Source: Pseudomonas sp. P7548
GTDB taxonomy: Bacteria > Pseudomonadota > Gammaproteobacteria > Pseudomonadales > Pseudomonadaceae
Direction of reading: 5' to 3'
Length of the DNA: 60,550 bases
Assembly: GCF_013386585.1 (NCBI RefSeq)
Contig: NZ_JACARO010000022.1
Coordinates: 1-60,550, forward strand
The notes under the pieces are model-generated. The model did no database searches and was not told the DNA's origin. It saw nothing but the letters and a program-made list of their open reading frames with translations. A program made the translations under genes and the position numbers. Below are positions 40,186 through 48,492 of the stretch, in pieces (the first letter of the stretch is position 1; each line of letters begins with the position of its first letter).

Positions 40186-40806
40186 TCAAGGCTCCAACCC
40201 AATCCCCCGCAAGATCACACTCGTCACCGTCTGTATCGCCTTCTCGAACTGCATGTCCGACAACGGCTGGTGGTCATTCAGGATCTTCACCTGGTGATCG
40301 AAGTCGGCATAGTGCTGGGTCGATGCCCAGATCATATACAGCAGGCTCGACGGCTCCACCGGCAGGATGCGTTTGTCCTCCACCCACTGGCGAATCTTCG
40401 CTTCCTTCATCTTGGCCCAGTCGTACAGGCTTTCATCCAGCGCCTCACCGAGCGTCGGCGCGCCATGGATGATCTCGTTGGCCCAGACTTTGGATCCATA
40501 CGGCCGCGTGCGCGAACGCTGCATCTTGGCGCGGATGTAACTGCTGAGCACCACCCGTGGGTCATCGAAGGTTTCGAAACTCAGGGCGTCCTGCTTCCAT
40601 ACTTCCAGCAAGTCGAACAGCACCGCGCTGTACAGTTCGCTCTTGGTGGTGAAGTAGTAATGCAGGTTGGAACGAGGCAGTTGCACTTCTTCGGCAATGT
40701 CGGCCATGGCGGTGCTGCCATAGCCTTTTTCGGCGAAGATTTTCTCCGCCGCCAGCAGGATTTTCTCGACGTTGACTCGACGAATTCCGATCTTGTGATT
40801 ACCCAT
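40186..40806 (-). CDS. TetR-family regulator, RutR-like
   Basis: A 206-residue TetR protein with an N-terminal helix-turn-helix (ILLAAEKIFAEKGYGSTAMADIAEEVQLPRSNLHYYFTTKSELY). The C-terminal domain resembles that of RutR, the pyrimidine-sensing regulator (ANEIIHGAPTLGEALDESLYDWAKMKEAKIRQW). A GTG at 40827 could give seven more residues; the ribosome site is weak for either. Its position at the end of the preT-preA operon suggests it controls pyrimidine breakdown with uracil, thymine or a dihydro form as ligand. Confidence 0.88.
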   Translation of the reverse strand: MGNHKIGIRRVNVEKILLAAEKIFAEKGYGSTAMADIAEEVQLPRSNLHYYFTTKSELYSAVLFDLLEVWKQDALSFETFDDPRVVLSSYIRAKMQRSRTRPYGSKVWANEIIHGAPTLGEALDESLYDWAKMKEAKIRQWVEDKRILPVEPSSLLYMIWASTQHYADFDHQVKILNDHQPLSDMQFEKAIQTVTSVILRGIGLEP

Positions 40807-41044
40807 AAAGGCTGCAAACCCACTCACTGTCTATGGACGCTTCAAACGGCACGTGCGCCATCACATCATGAACAGACACATTAGGCCACACACCTGCTGC
40901 CCCAACTTCGGCTTACGCAGCCGATTGCCCGGACATGCCGTTGATCGACAGATCGACTTTTGCGGCGCAAAGGCTGCAGTTTTCCTCGGCGTCCTGCCTT
41001 GTGAACGGGCTATGATCGGCACATCTGAACCGGACCCCTGACCT

Positions 41045-41908
41045 ATGGCCGTTGACCTGCAAGCCCTCTATCCAAAATTGATTCACCTGATGCTGGACAC
41101 GGTCTTCGTGGTCGAAAGCAACAACCACATCGTATTTGTGAGCGATGCCTGTGAAGCATTGCTCGGTTACCGTGCCGACGAACTGACCGGCACCCTCATC
41201 ACCGACTACATGCACCCTGAGGACCTGGCGCGCACCCGGGCCTCCATCGTGCGGGTCATGAACGGCAAACCCCATGTCGACTTCCGCAACCGCTATATCC
41301 GCAAGGACGGCGGTGTCGTGCACATCCTGTGGGCCGCCTTCTGGTCCGAAGAAGTGGGGGCACGGATCGGCGTTGCACGGGACGTCACGGCCCTCACCCA
41401 GGCCGAGGAGGAACTGCGTTTCCTCGCCCATCACGACCCGCTGACGGCGCTGACCAACCGCTCGCTGTTCAATGACGGGCTGGACACGGCCCTTCAGGCC
41501 GCGCAACGGCAAAACAGCACCCTGGCGTTGCTGTTTCTGGACGTCAACGACTTCAAGGGCATCAACGACGTGCATGGCCATGGCGTGGGCGATCGGGTGC
41601 TCTGCGTGATTGCACGACGGTTGGAACGCTGTGTGCGTGAGGGCGACCTGGTGGCGCGGATGGGCGGGGATGAATTTACGGTGCTGCTGACGGATATCCA
41701 GTCCCAGGACGCCGTTTACGCGAAAGTGACCCAGATCCTCGCGGTCATGGCAGAACCGTTGGGCGCAGGCTTCGAAGGGGTCAAGATGCCGTCCTGCAGC
41801 ATCGGCGTGGCGTTTTATCCAGCGGACGGTGAGGACGCCGATACGCTGCTCAGCCATGCAGACGGTGACATGTACCAGACAAAACGGCGCAGGCTTGCGG
41901 CGGAGTGA
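41045..41908 (+). CDS. PAS-GGDEF diguanylate cyclase
   Basis: A 287-residue cytoplasmic protein. A PAS sensor domain (about 10-120, VFVVESNNHIVFVSDACEALLGYRADELTG) is followed by a GGDEF domain (about 130-285). The active-site motif MGGDEF is intact, and REGD five residues before it forms the inhibitory I-site. It should make cyclic di-GMP and be product-inhibited. There is no membrane segment, so it senses a cytoplasmic signal. Divergent from the TetR gene; no operon partner. Confidence 0.92.
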   Translation: MAVDLQALYPKLIHLMLDTVFVVESNNHIVFVSDACEALLGYRADELTGTLITDYMHPEDLARTRASIVRVMNGKPHVDFRNRYIRKDGGVVHILWAAFWSEEVGARIGVARDVTALTQAEEELRFLAHHDPLTALTNRSLFNDGLDTALQAAQRQNSTLALLFLDVNDFKGINDVHGHGVGDRVLCVIARRLERCVREGDLVARMGGDEFTVLLTDIQSQDAVYAKVTQILAVMAEPLGAGFEGVKMPSCSIGVAFYPADGEDADTLLSHADGDMYQTKRRRLAAE

Positions 41909-42003
41909 AGAGCCGCGTGCAAGCCAGGTGAAACTTCCTGTACGAGCCTTTCCCCTGGAAATCGGATTGGTTAGGATCGCGATCCCAATGAAGGATCACT
42001 GCC

Positions 42004-42471
42004 ATGACTATTCGACCTCGCGTGGCCGCCGACGACCCAGTGCTGGGAGCACTGTGGGAGCGCTCGGTGCGAGCCACCCATGACTTCCTCCCCGAGGATG
42101 ACATTCAACGCTTGCTGCCTCTGGTGCGTGATACGTACCTGCCCATGCCCGCCCTCGACGTGTGGGTGTATGAAGACAGCGCCGGCGTCGCCGGTTTTAT
42201 CGGCACCGGTGGGCACAATGTGGAGATGCTCTTCATCGAGCCTGCGCGCCGTGGCCAGGGTATTGGCCGCCAGCTGCTGGACCACGCCCGCGCCCGCCAC
42301 GACACCCTGACGGTGGACGTCAACGAACAGAACCCCCAGGCCGTGGGGTTCTACCTGCACTATGGTTTCATCCAGGTCGCGCGTTCGCCGCTGGATGGCG
42401 AAGGCAAGCCCTTTCCCTTGCTGCACTTGGCGTTACCGACTCTCTCACCTGAAGGTGCTGAACCATGCTGA
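42004..42471 (+). CDS. GNAT-family N-acetyltransferase
   Basis: A 155-residue acetyltransferase related to YjaB/PhnO-type GNATs. The acetyl-CoA loop is EPARRGQGIGRQLLDHA and the C-terminal part NEQNPQAVGFYLHYGF is the usual motif B. Its end overlaps the copC start by seven bases, so translation is probably coupled. Substrate unknown. Whether it serves copper tolerance is only suggested by position. Confidence 0.88.
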   Translation: MTIRPRVAADDPVLGALWERSVRATHDFLPEDDIQRLLPLVRDTYLPMPALDVWVYEDSAGVAGFIGTGGHNVEMLFIEPARRGQGIGRQLLDHARARHDTLTVDVNEQNPQAVGFYLHYGFIQVARSPLDGEGKPFPLLHLALPTLSPEGAEPC

Positions 42472-42830
42472 TCAAGAAAACCCTCACCACTGCCGCGCTG
42501 CTCGCCTCCCTGCTGGGAGCCTCGGCAGCGTTCGCCCACGCTCACCTCAAGAGCGCCACCCCTGCCGCCGACAGCACCGTCGCCGCCCCGGCCGACCTGC
42601 GCCTGATCTTCAGCGAAGGCGTCGAAGCCACGTTCACCAAGGTCTCCCTGAGCAAGGACGGCACCGAAATCGCCATCAAGGGCCTGGAAACGCCGGACGC
42701 CGACAAGAAAGTCTTGGTGGTGACACCGGCCGCCCCGCTGGCTGCCGGCAACTACAAAGTGGTGTGGAACGCTGTCTCGGTCGACACCCACAAGAGCAAC
42801 GGTGAATACAGCTTCAAGGTCGGCCAATAA
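42465..42830 (+). CDS. copC: Copper resistance protein CopC
   Basis: A 121-residue periplasmic copper-binding beta-barrel protein. The signal peptide ends AFA, leaving a mature N-terminus HAHLKSATPAADS, whose His1 is the family's Cu(II) ligand. The Asp and second His are in AVSVDTHKSNGEYSF. It carries copper to or from CopD. Translationally coupled to the GNAT gene upstream and three bases from copD. Confidence 0.93.
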   Translation: MLIKKTLTTAALLASLLGASAAFAHAHLKSATPAADSTVAAPADLRLIFSEGVEATFTKVSLSKDGTEIAIKGLETPDADKKVLVVTPAAPLAAGNYKVVWNAVSVDTHKSNGEYSFKVGQ

Positions 42831-42833
42831 CCC

Positions 42834-43691
42834 ATGGCGACCCTGCTGGTGCTGTGTCGCTTCCTGCATTTCATCGTCGTGTTGCTGATGTTCGGGGCCT
42901 GTGTCTTCAGGCCCTGGCTGCTCGGCGCTGAACCGCAGCCGGCACTGGACCGGCGCCTGCTGCGCATCACCCGCGCCCTGGCCTGGGTCGGGCTGTTTTC
43001 TGGCGTAGCGTGGCTACTGTTGATCACCGCCAGCATGGCGGGCAGTTGGGACGCGGCCTTGCAACCGGCCACCGTGCAGTTGGTGCTGGGCAAAACCTTC
43101 TTCGGCCAGGTGTGGGCCTGGCACCTGCTGTTCAACCTGCTGCTGGTGCTGGCGCTGATCACACCCTGGCCTGCGCTGCGCCTGCCGTTGATCGCCCTGC
43201 TGCTGGTGACACTCGCCCCGGTGGGGCATGGCGCCATGCTCGACGGGCTCAGCGGGCAACTGCTGATCCTCAACCAGGTGGTACACCTGGCGTGTGTCGG
43301 CACGTGGCTGGGCGGCCTGCTGGTGCTGGTGTTGATCCTGCGCCAACCGCAGGGCCACCGGCTGGAGCCGATCCTTCGGCGCTTCAGCGGCGTGGGGTAT
43401 GGCGTGGTCGTCGGGTTGCTGGTGACCGGCCTGATCAACGTGCGCGTGCTGACCGGGCAACTGTGGCCGACGCCTTTGTTCAGTGGGTTTGCCTTGATTC
43501 TGCTGATCAAGGTGATGCTGGTGTTGGGGATGCTTGCCCTGGCGTTGCTCAATCGCCTGCGCATCGAACGTTGCGGGGAGCGCCTGGGCAGTTTGAGAGC
43601 CAGCGTGATGCTGGAATGGGCGCTGGGTATTGGTGCAGTGGCCGCGGTTTCCTTGCTCGGTACCCTGCCGCCGATGGTCATGGCGGGTTAA
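42834..43691 (+). CDS. copD: Copper homeostasis membrane protein CopD
   Basis: A 285-residue, roughly eight-helix inner-membrane protein of the CopD/PcoD family, with FLHFIVVLLMFGACVFRPWL at the start. Conserved membrane histidines occur in AWHLLFNLL, APVGHGAMLDG and NQVVHLACVGTWLGGLLVL. It is thought to take copper from CopC into the cytoplasm. It starts three bases after copC. Confidence 0.92.
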   Translation: MATLLVLCRFLHFIVVLLMFGACVFRPWLLGAEPQPALDRRLLRITRALAWVGLFSGVAWLLLITASMAGSWDAALQPATVQLVLGKTFFGQVWAWHLLFNLLLVLALITPWPALRLPLIALLLVTLAPVGHGAMLDGLSGQLLILNQVVHLACVGTWLGGLLVLVLILRQPQGHRLEPILRRFSGVGYGVVVGLLVTGLINVRVLTGQLWPTPLFSGFALILLIKVMLVLGMLALALLNRLRIERCGERLGSLRASVMLEWALGIGAVAAVSLLGTLPPMVMAG

Positions 43692-43814
43692 AAATCCACG
43701 TTGAAATGCCATCACTGTGGGAGCTGCGGTGCGACGGTTCGACTTGCCTGCGAAGGCGGTATGTCTGGCGACTAGGATCGAGTGCATATCCGTTATTTAG
43801 GTAACGGCTGATAT

Positions 43815-43962
43815 GGGTTCCGCTCTTACAGCGGGTCACTTTTGGAAAGAGCCGGGATGCCGGCCCAGCCAAAAGTAACCAAAAGGCTCTTGCCCCACCA
43901 CTCGGCACCTCGCCTAGGCTCGGTGTTCCCTCACTCCGGCCAGCGTGGTTAACGGGGCGCCT
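43815..43962. repeat. Common Pseudomonas intergenic repeat (CACTTTTGG ... CCAAAAGTAACC)
   Basis: The block begins GGTTCCGCTCTTACAGCGGG, has CACTTTTGG facing CCAAAAGTAACCAAAAGG, and continues through CCACCACTCGGCACCTCGCC to GTGGTTAACGGGGCGCC. I recall near-identical blocks in many places in fluorescent pseudomonad genomes, often mis-called as small ORFs. Only one copy lies in this window, so the repeat claim rests on memory. Confidence 0.5.
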
Positions 43963-44040
43963 AAGATCAAAATCAAGATCAAAAGCAAGAGCACGGCGGC
44001 CTGAAAGCCGACCTGAGTGGTTGGATCAAAAGCAGGTACG

Positions 44041-44142
44041 TGTAGGAGCTGGCTTGCCGGCGATGCAGGCAACTCGGTGAATCAGGCATACCCGGTTGAG
44101 GCCATCGCAGCGGTGCGGCGATCCGACAAGCCAGCTCCCACA
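44041..44142. repeat. REP inverted pair, TGTAGGAGCTGGCTTGCCGGC type
   Basis: TGTAGGAGCTGGCTTGCCGGC and the inverted GACAAGCCAGCTCCCACA are the ends; the middle contains GATGCAGGCAAC and GGCCATCGCAGCGG. A diverged subfamily of the REP pairs. Confidence 0.75.
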
Positions 44143-44235
44143 GAAACCGTGCGCGCGTTTTGATCCGTGCGGCCATAGTCATCGTATAACTTCTGCTTGA
44201 CACCCCACGAAAACCCCGTAAATATCCGCGCAATG

Positions 44236-44256
44236 TTGTACGACGACGTACGACAA
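44236..44256. promoter_or_regulatory. Operator-like repeat before the porin gene
   Basis: TTGTACGACGACGTACGACAA contains GTACGAC twice and half-sites of the TTGTnnnACAA type bound by FadR-subfamily GntR regulators. TACGACAA recurs before the uronate dehydrogenase gene (45749-45756), suggesting one regulator for both. Confidence 0.5.
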
Positions 44257-44290
44257 ATAATAAAAACAACAAATAAAAGGGAGTTTCACT

Positions 44291-45553
44291 GTGAGTCCAT
44301 TCGCCCGCAATTCCTCCTCGCGTATCGGCCTTCTCGGTCTCGGCAGCCTGGTTTGCACCCTACCCCTGACCACCCACGCCGACGGTTTTATCGACGACGC
44401 CACGGCCACGCTCAACCTGCGCAATGCCTACTTCAATCGCAACTTCACCAACCCCACCTACCCCCAGGCCAAGGCCCAGGAGTGGACGCAAAACTTCATC
44501 CTCGACGCCCGCTCCGGCTTCACCCAGGGCACGGTCGGGTTTGGCCTGGATGTGCTGGGCCTGTACTCGCAGAAACTCGATGGCGGCAAAGGCACCGGTG
44601 GCACCCAATTGTTGCCGATCCACGATGATGGGCGCCCGGCCGACAACTTCGGGCGCTTGGGCGTGGCGCTGAAGACCCGGCTGTCGAAGACCGAATTGAA
44701 AGTCGGTGAATGGATGCCGGTGCTGCCGATCCTGCGCTCCGATGACGGCCGTTCCCTGCCACAGACCTTCCGGGGTGGCCAAGTCACTTCCAACGAAATC
44801 GCCGGCCTGACCCTCTACGGCGGGCAGTTTCGCGGCAACAGCCCGCGCAACGACGCGAGCATGGAAGACCTGTTCATGAACGGCAAAGCCGCCTTCACCT
44901 CCGACCGCTTCAACTTCGGCGGCGGTGAATACAGCTTCAATAACAAGCGCACCCAGGTGGGCGTGTGGTACGCCGAGCTTTCCGACATCTACCAGCAACG
45001 CTATTTCAACCTGACCCACAGCCAGCCAGTCGGTGACTGGACCCTGGGCGCCAACCTCGGTTACTTCACCGGCAAGGAAGACGGACGCGCCCTGGCGGGT
45101 GATCTCGACAACAAAACCTTTTCCGCGCTGCTCTCGGCCAAATACAAGGGCAATGCCTTTTACGTGGGCCTGCAGAAACTCACCGGCGACAGCGTGTGGA
45201 TGAAGGTCAACGGCACCAGCGGCGGCACGCTGGCCAACGACAGCTATAACGCCAGCTACGACAACGCCAAGGAAAAATCCTGGCAGGTGCGCCATGATTT
45301 CAACTTCGTGGTGCTGGGCATTCCCGGGCTGACCATGATGAACCGCTACATCAGCGGCAGTAACGTGCACACCGGGGCGATCACCGATGGCAAGGAATGG
45401 GGCCGTGAATCGGAGCTGGCCTATACCATCCAAAGCGGTACGCTGAAGGACCTGAACCTGCGCTGGAGGAATTCGTCGCTGCGCCGGGACTTCAGCAACA
45501 ATGAATTTGATGAGAACCGGCTGTTTATCAGCTACCCCCTCTCTCTGCTTTAA
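44291..45553 (+). CDS. OprD-family outer-membrane porin
   Basis: A 420-residue porin from a GTG start with GGGAG ahead. The signal peptide ends near THADG (residue 32). The mature part starts GFIDDATATLNLRNAYFNRNF, the family's first strand, and ends with the aromatic C-terminal strand LFISYPLSLL. It is an 18-strand channel for carboxylates or sugars acids. Its place before uronate dehydrogenase suggests uptake of glucuronate, galacturonate or related acids, possibly di-uronides. Substrate inferred from context. Confidence 0.88.
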   Translation: MSPFARNSSSRIGLLGLGSLVCTLPLTTHADGFIDDATATLNLRNAYFNRNFTNPTYPQAKAQEWTQNFILDARSGFTQGTVGFGLDVLGLYSQKLDGGKGTGGTQLLPIHDDGRPADNFGRLGVALKTRLSKTELKVGEWMPVLPILRSDDGRSLPQTFRGGQVTSNEIAGLTLYGGQFRGNSPRNDASMEDLFMNGKAAFTSDRFNFGGGEYSFNNKRTQVGVWYAELSDIYQQRYFNLTHSQPVGDWTLGANLGYFTGKEDGRALAGDLDNKTFSALLSAKYKGNAFYVGLQKLTGDSVWMKVNGTSGGTLANDSYNASYDNAKEKSWQVRHDFNFVVLGIPGLTMMNRYISGSNVHTGAITDGKEWGRESELAYTIQSGTLKDLNLRWRNSSLRRDFSNNEFDENRLFISYPLSLL

Positions 45554-45588
45554 CGCTTGGCAACGATCTATCAACCGCTGCGAAACCC

Positions 45589-45679
45589 ATGTGGGAGGGG
45601 GCTTGCCCCCGATGACAGAGTGTCAGTCAACAGATCGTCCCACTGATCCACCGCCATCGGGGGCAAGCCCCCTCCCACA
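45589..45679. repeat. REP inverted pair, TGTGGGAGGGGGCTTGCCCCC type
   Basis: TGTGGGAGGGGGCTTGCCCCC and its complement, about 91 bases end to end. A different REP subfamily from the AGCGGGCTTGCTCGC pairs. Between the porin and uronate dehydrogenase genes. Confidence 0.85.
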
Positions 45680-45747
45680 TTTGAATGTCATGCAGAGGTA
45701 GGAGCGTTGACAACGTGGGGGATCCGTAAGGATACTTTGGCAAAGTC

Positions 45748-45769
45748 ATACGACAACCTACAACAATAA
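45748..45769. promoter_or_regulatory. Operator-like element before udh
   Basis: TACGACAA is followed by CCTACAACAATAAT just before the udh ATG. It repeats the TACGACAA and ACAA(A)TAAT arrangement found before the porin gene. Confidence 0.45.
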
Positions 45770-45779
45770 TGGAACGCCC

Positions 45780-46604
45780 ATGACCACCACGACTACTGCA
45801 CCCGTTCCCTTCAACCGCCTGCTGCTGACCGGCGCTGCCGGTGGCCTGGGTAAAGTCCTGCGCGAACGCCTGCGCCCTTATGCCCAGGTGCTGCGCCTCT
45901 CGGACATCGCCGCCATGGCCCCCGCAGCCGGCGCCCATGAAGAAGTGCACACCTGCGACCTCTCCGACAAACAAGCCGTGCACCACCTGGTGGAAGGCGT
46001 CGACGCGATCCTGCACTTCGGAGGCGTGTCGGTGGAGCGCCCGTTCGAGGAGATCCTCGGCGCCAATATCAGCGGCATCTTCCACATTTACGAAGCTGCC
46101 CGCCGCCATGGCGTCAAGCGCGTGATCTTTGCCAGCTCCAACCATGTGATCGGCTTTCACAAGCAAGGCGAAATCCTCGACGCCCATTCGCCACGCCGCC
46201 CAGACAGCTACTACGGCCTCTCCAAGTCCTACGGCGAAGACATGGCCAGCTTCTATTTCGATCGCTACGGCATCCAGACCGTGAGCATCCGCATCGGCTC
46301 TTCGTTCCCGGAACCGCAGAACCGCCGCATGATGCACACCTGGTTGAGTTTCGATGACCTCACCCAACTGCTCGAACGCGCGCTGTACACGCCAGACGTC
46401 GGCCACACCGTGGTCTACGGCATGTCGGATAACCTAGACACCTGGTGGGACAACCGCTACGCCGCCCACTTGGGCTATGCCCCCAAGGACAACTCCGAAG
46501 TGTTCCGCGCACAGGTCGAAACCCAGCCACCGGTGGCCGCCGATGACCCGGCCAAGGTCTACCAGGGCGGCGCCTTCTGCGCGGCCGGCCCGTTCGGCGA
46601 TTGA
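45780..46604 (+). CDS. udh: Uronate dehydrogenase (NAD-dependent)
   Basis: A 274-residue short-chain dehydrogenase of the extended type, oxidising D-glucuronate or D-galacturonate to the aldarate lactone. The Rossmann loop is TGAAGGLGKVLRE and the catalytic Ser/Tyr/Lys lie in FASSNHVIGF and DSYYGLSKSYGED. Length and the C-terminal segment match Udh of P. putida and P. syringae. It is directly followed by an SMP-30 lactonase and an epimerase-like gene, which fits oxidative uronate breakdown. Confidence 0.92.
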   Translation: MTTTTTAPVPFNRLLLTGAAGGLGKVLRERLRPYAQVLRLSDIAAMAPAAGAHEEVHTCDLSDKQAVHHLVEGVDAILHFGGVSVERPFEEILGANISGIFHIYEAARRHGVKRVIFASSNHVIGFHKQGEILDAHSPRRPDSYYGLSKSYGEDMASFYFDRYGIQTVSIRIGSSFPEPQNRRMMHTWLSFDDLTQLLERALYTPDVGHTVVYGMSDNLDTWWDNRYAAHLGYAPKDNSEVFRAQVETQPPVAADDPAKVYQGGAFCAAGPFGD

Positions 46605-46607
46605 GCC

Positions 46608-47483
46608 ATGAGTGCAGAACTGATCGTCGACGCCCGCAACGCGGTGGGCGAATGCCCGGTGTGGGTGCCTGAAGAAAACGCGCTGTACTGGGTGGACATC
46701 CCCAACGGCGGCCTGCAACGCTGGAGCGCCGCCACTGGGCATATTGCCGCCTGGAAAGCCCCGCAGATGCTCGCCTGCATTGCCCGTACGCAAACGGGCA
46801 ATTGGGTGGCCGGGATGGAAAGCGGCTTTTTCCAACTCACGCCGCACAACGATGGCAGCCTCGACACCACCCTGTTGGCCAACGTGCAGCACCCACGCGC
46901 CGACATGCGCCTGAACGATGGGCGCTGCGATCGCCAGGGCCGGTTCTGGGCCGGCAGCATGGTGTTGAACATGGGCTTGAACGCGGCCGAAGGCACCCTG
47001 TATCGCTATGCCAGCGGCACCGCGCCCCATGCGCAACTGGGCGGGTTCATCACCCTCAACGGCCTGGCGTTCAGCCCGGATGGGCGCACGCTGTACGTGT
47101 CGGACTCGCACCCGCTGGTGCAACAGATCTGGGCATTCGACTACGACATCGACACCGGCACGCCGTCCAACCGCCGTGTGTTCGTGGACATGCATGCCTA
47201 CCCTGGCCGCCCCGACGGCGCAGCGGTGGACGCCGAGGGTTGCTACTGGATCTGCGCCAACGACGCCGGCTTGATCCATCGCTTCACTCCCGACGGTCGC
47301 CTCGACCGCTCCCTGGCCGTGCCGGTGAAAAAACCCACTATGTGCGCCTTTGGTGGCAGCCGCCTGGACACCCTGTTCGTCACCTCGATCCGTGATGACC
47401 AGAGCGAGCAGTCCGTGTCCGGCGGCGTTTTCGCCCTCAACCCGGGCGTGCAAGGCCTGGCAGAACCGACCTTCGCGCTTTAG
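46608..47483 (+). CDS. SMP-30/gluconolactonase-family lactonase
   Basis: A 291-residue six-bladed propeller. Metal-ligand segments are VGECPVWVPEENALYWVDIP (Glu), MRLNDGRCDRQGRFWAGSM (Asn) and LYVSDSHPLV (Asp). It starts three bases after udh. It would open the aldaro-lactone made by uronate dehydrogenase, giving free glucarate or galactarate. Gluconolactone is the alternative substrate if context misleads. Confidence 0.9.
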   Translation: MSAELIVDARNAVGECPVWVPEENALYWVDIPNGGLQRWSAATGHIAAWKAPQMLACIARTQTGNWVAGMESGFFQLTPHNDGSLDTTLLANVQHPRADMRLNDGRCDRQGRFWAGSMVLNMGLNAAEGTLYRYASGTAPHAQLGGFITLNGLAFSPDGRTLYVSDSHPLVQQIWAFDYDIDTGTPSNRRVFVDMHAYPGRPDGAAVDAEGCYWICANDAGLIHRFTPDGRLDRSLAVPVKKPTMCAFGGSRLDTLFVTSIRDDQSEQSVSGGVFALNPGVQGLAEPTFAL

Positions 47484-47494
47484 GTGGAATGCCG

Positions 47495-48355
47495 ATGCTG
47501 ATCGAACTCGAAGACGCCCTCACCCACCTCACCCTGGCCCCGGCCGTGGGCGGCAGTATCGTCAACTGGCGGGTGCGCGCCACCGGGCAGCCGTTGTTGC
47601 GCCACAGTGGCCAGCAGGCGCTGGACACCGGCTTGCCGGGCAAGCTGGGGTGCTACCCGTTGGCGCCCTGGTCCAACCGGATTGCCGAAGGCGGTTTTGA
47701 TAACCCGGACGGTTGGCTTGCATTGACGCCTAACAGTCCGCTCGACCCATTGCCGATTCATGGCTCTGCCTGGCAACAGGCGTGGCAGGTGGTCAGCCAG
47801 GCCGCCGATGAAGTGGTGTTGGCGGTGGAGTGCGACACGCCATTCGCCTATCGCGCCGAGCAACGGTTTCGGTTGGAGGGTGGCGAACTGATCATCGCAT
47901 TACGCGTGACCCATCTGGCGGCACAGCCTGCGTGGCATGGTTTGGGATTGCATCCTTACTTGCCGCGCAAACCGGGGACACGGCTGCAGGCAAAGGCGTC
48001 ACACGTGTGGATGAGTGATGCGTCCAAGCTGCCCACAGGGCTGGCACCGGTGCCTGCCGAGTGGGATTTCCGGCAGTTGAAGGGTTTACCCGAAGGCTTG
48101 GTGGACAACGGCTTTTGCCAGTGGGACGGCCACTGCGTGATCGAACAGCCGGAGCTGGGCTACACCCTGGAATGCCAAGCCGAAGGCAGCGACTACTTTT
48201 TACTGTACTGCCCACCGGGGCTGGAGTTCTTCTGCATCGAACCGGTGAGCCATCCCGTGAATGCCCACCACCTGCCCGGCAGACCCGGCTTGAAACTGCT
48301 GGAACAAGGCCAGTCCAGCCACCTCAACTTCACCCTGAAATACAGCCCCTTGTAG
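47495..48355 (+). CDS. Aldose 1-epimerase family protein
   Basis: A 286-residue galactose mutarotase-like beta-sandwich: GCYPLAPWSNRIAEGGF, PIHGSAWQQAWQVV and the active-site region GLGLHPYLPR. AGGTGGA lies eight bases before the second ATG (47495), which I prefer to the ATG two codons earlier. It is the last gene of the uronate run and would interconvert sugar-acid or sugar anomers for udh. Confidence 0.87.
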   Translation: MLIELEDALTHLTLAPAVGGSIVNWRVRATGQPLLRHSGQQALDTGLPGKLGCYPLAPWSNRIAEGGFDNPDGWLALTPNSPLDPLPIHGSAWQQAWQVVSQAADEVVLAVECDTPFAYRAEQRFRLEGGELIIALRVTHLAAQPAWHGLGLHPYLPRKPGTRLQAKASHVWMSDASKLPTGLAPVPAEWDFRQLKGLPEGLVDNGFCQWDGHCVIEQPELGYTLECQAEGSDYFLLYCPPGLEFFCIEPVSHPVNAHHLPGRPGLKLLEQGQSSHLNFTLKYSPL

Positions 48356-48366
48356 GAATCGGTGTT

Positions 48367-48462
48367 TGTGGCGAGGGAGCTTGCTCCCGTTGGGTTGCGA
48401 AGCAGCCCCAAAAAGCGTGCGGGCGCTTCGCACCCGAGCGGGAGCAAGCTCCCTCGCCACAT
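48367..48462. repeat. REP inverted pair, TGTGGCGAGGGAGCTTGCTCC type
   Basis: TGTGGCGAGGGAGCTTGCTCC and its complement GGAGCAAGCTCCCTCGCCACA face each other between convergent genes. A third REP subfamily. Confidence 0.85.
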
Positions 48463-48492
48463 CAAGCAATCAGCGGTTTGATCCAAAGGGGA

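Larger units (their letters stand above)
43692..44290. other. Gene-free region with mixed repeats between copD and the porin gene
   Basis: About 600 bases without a credible gene. From left to right it holds a degenerate REP unit (43716-43757), a common Pseudomonas intergenic repeat (43815-43962), a REP pair (44041-44142) and an operator-like element (44236-44256) in front of the uronate cluster. Confidence 0.7.

Noticed and set aside
43678..43908. 76-codon reverse ORF beginning MPSGGARAFWLLLAGPASRL
   Set aside because: It lies inside a common intergenic repeat and a REP unit. Similar translations recur wherever that repeat occurs, so it is not evidence of a gene.
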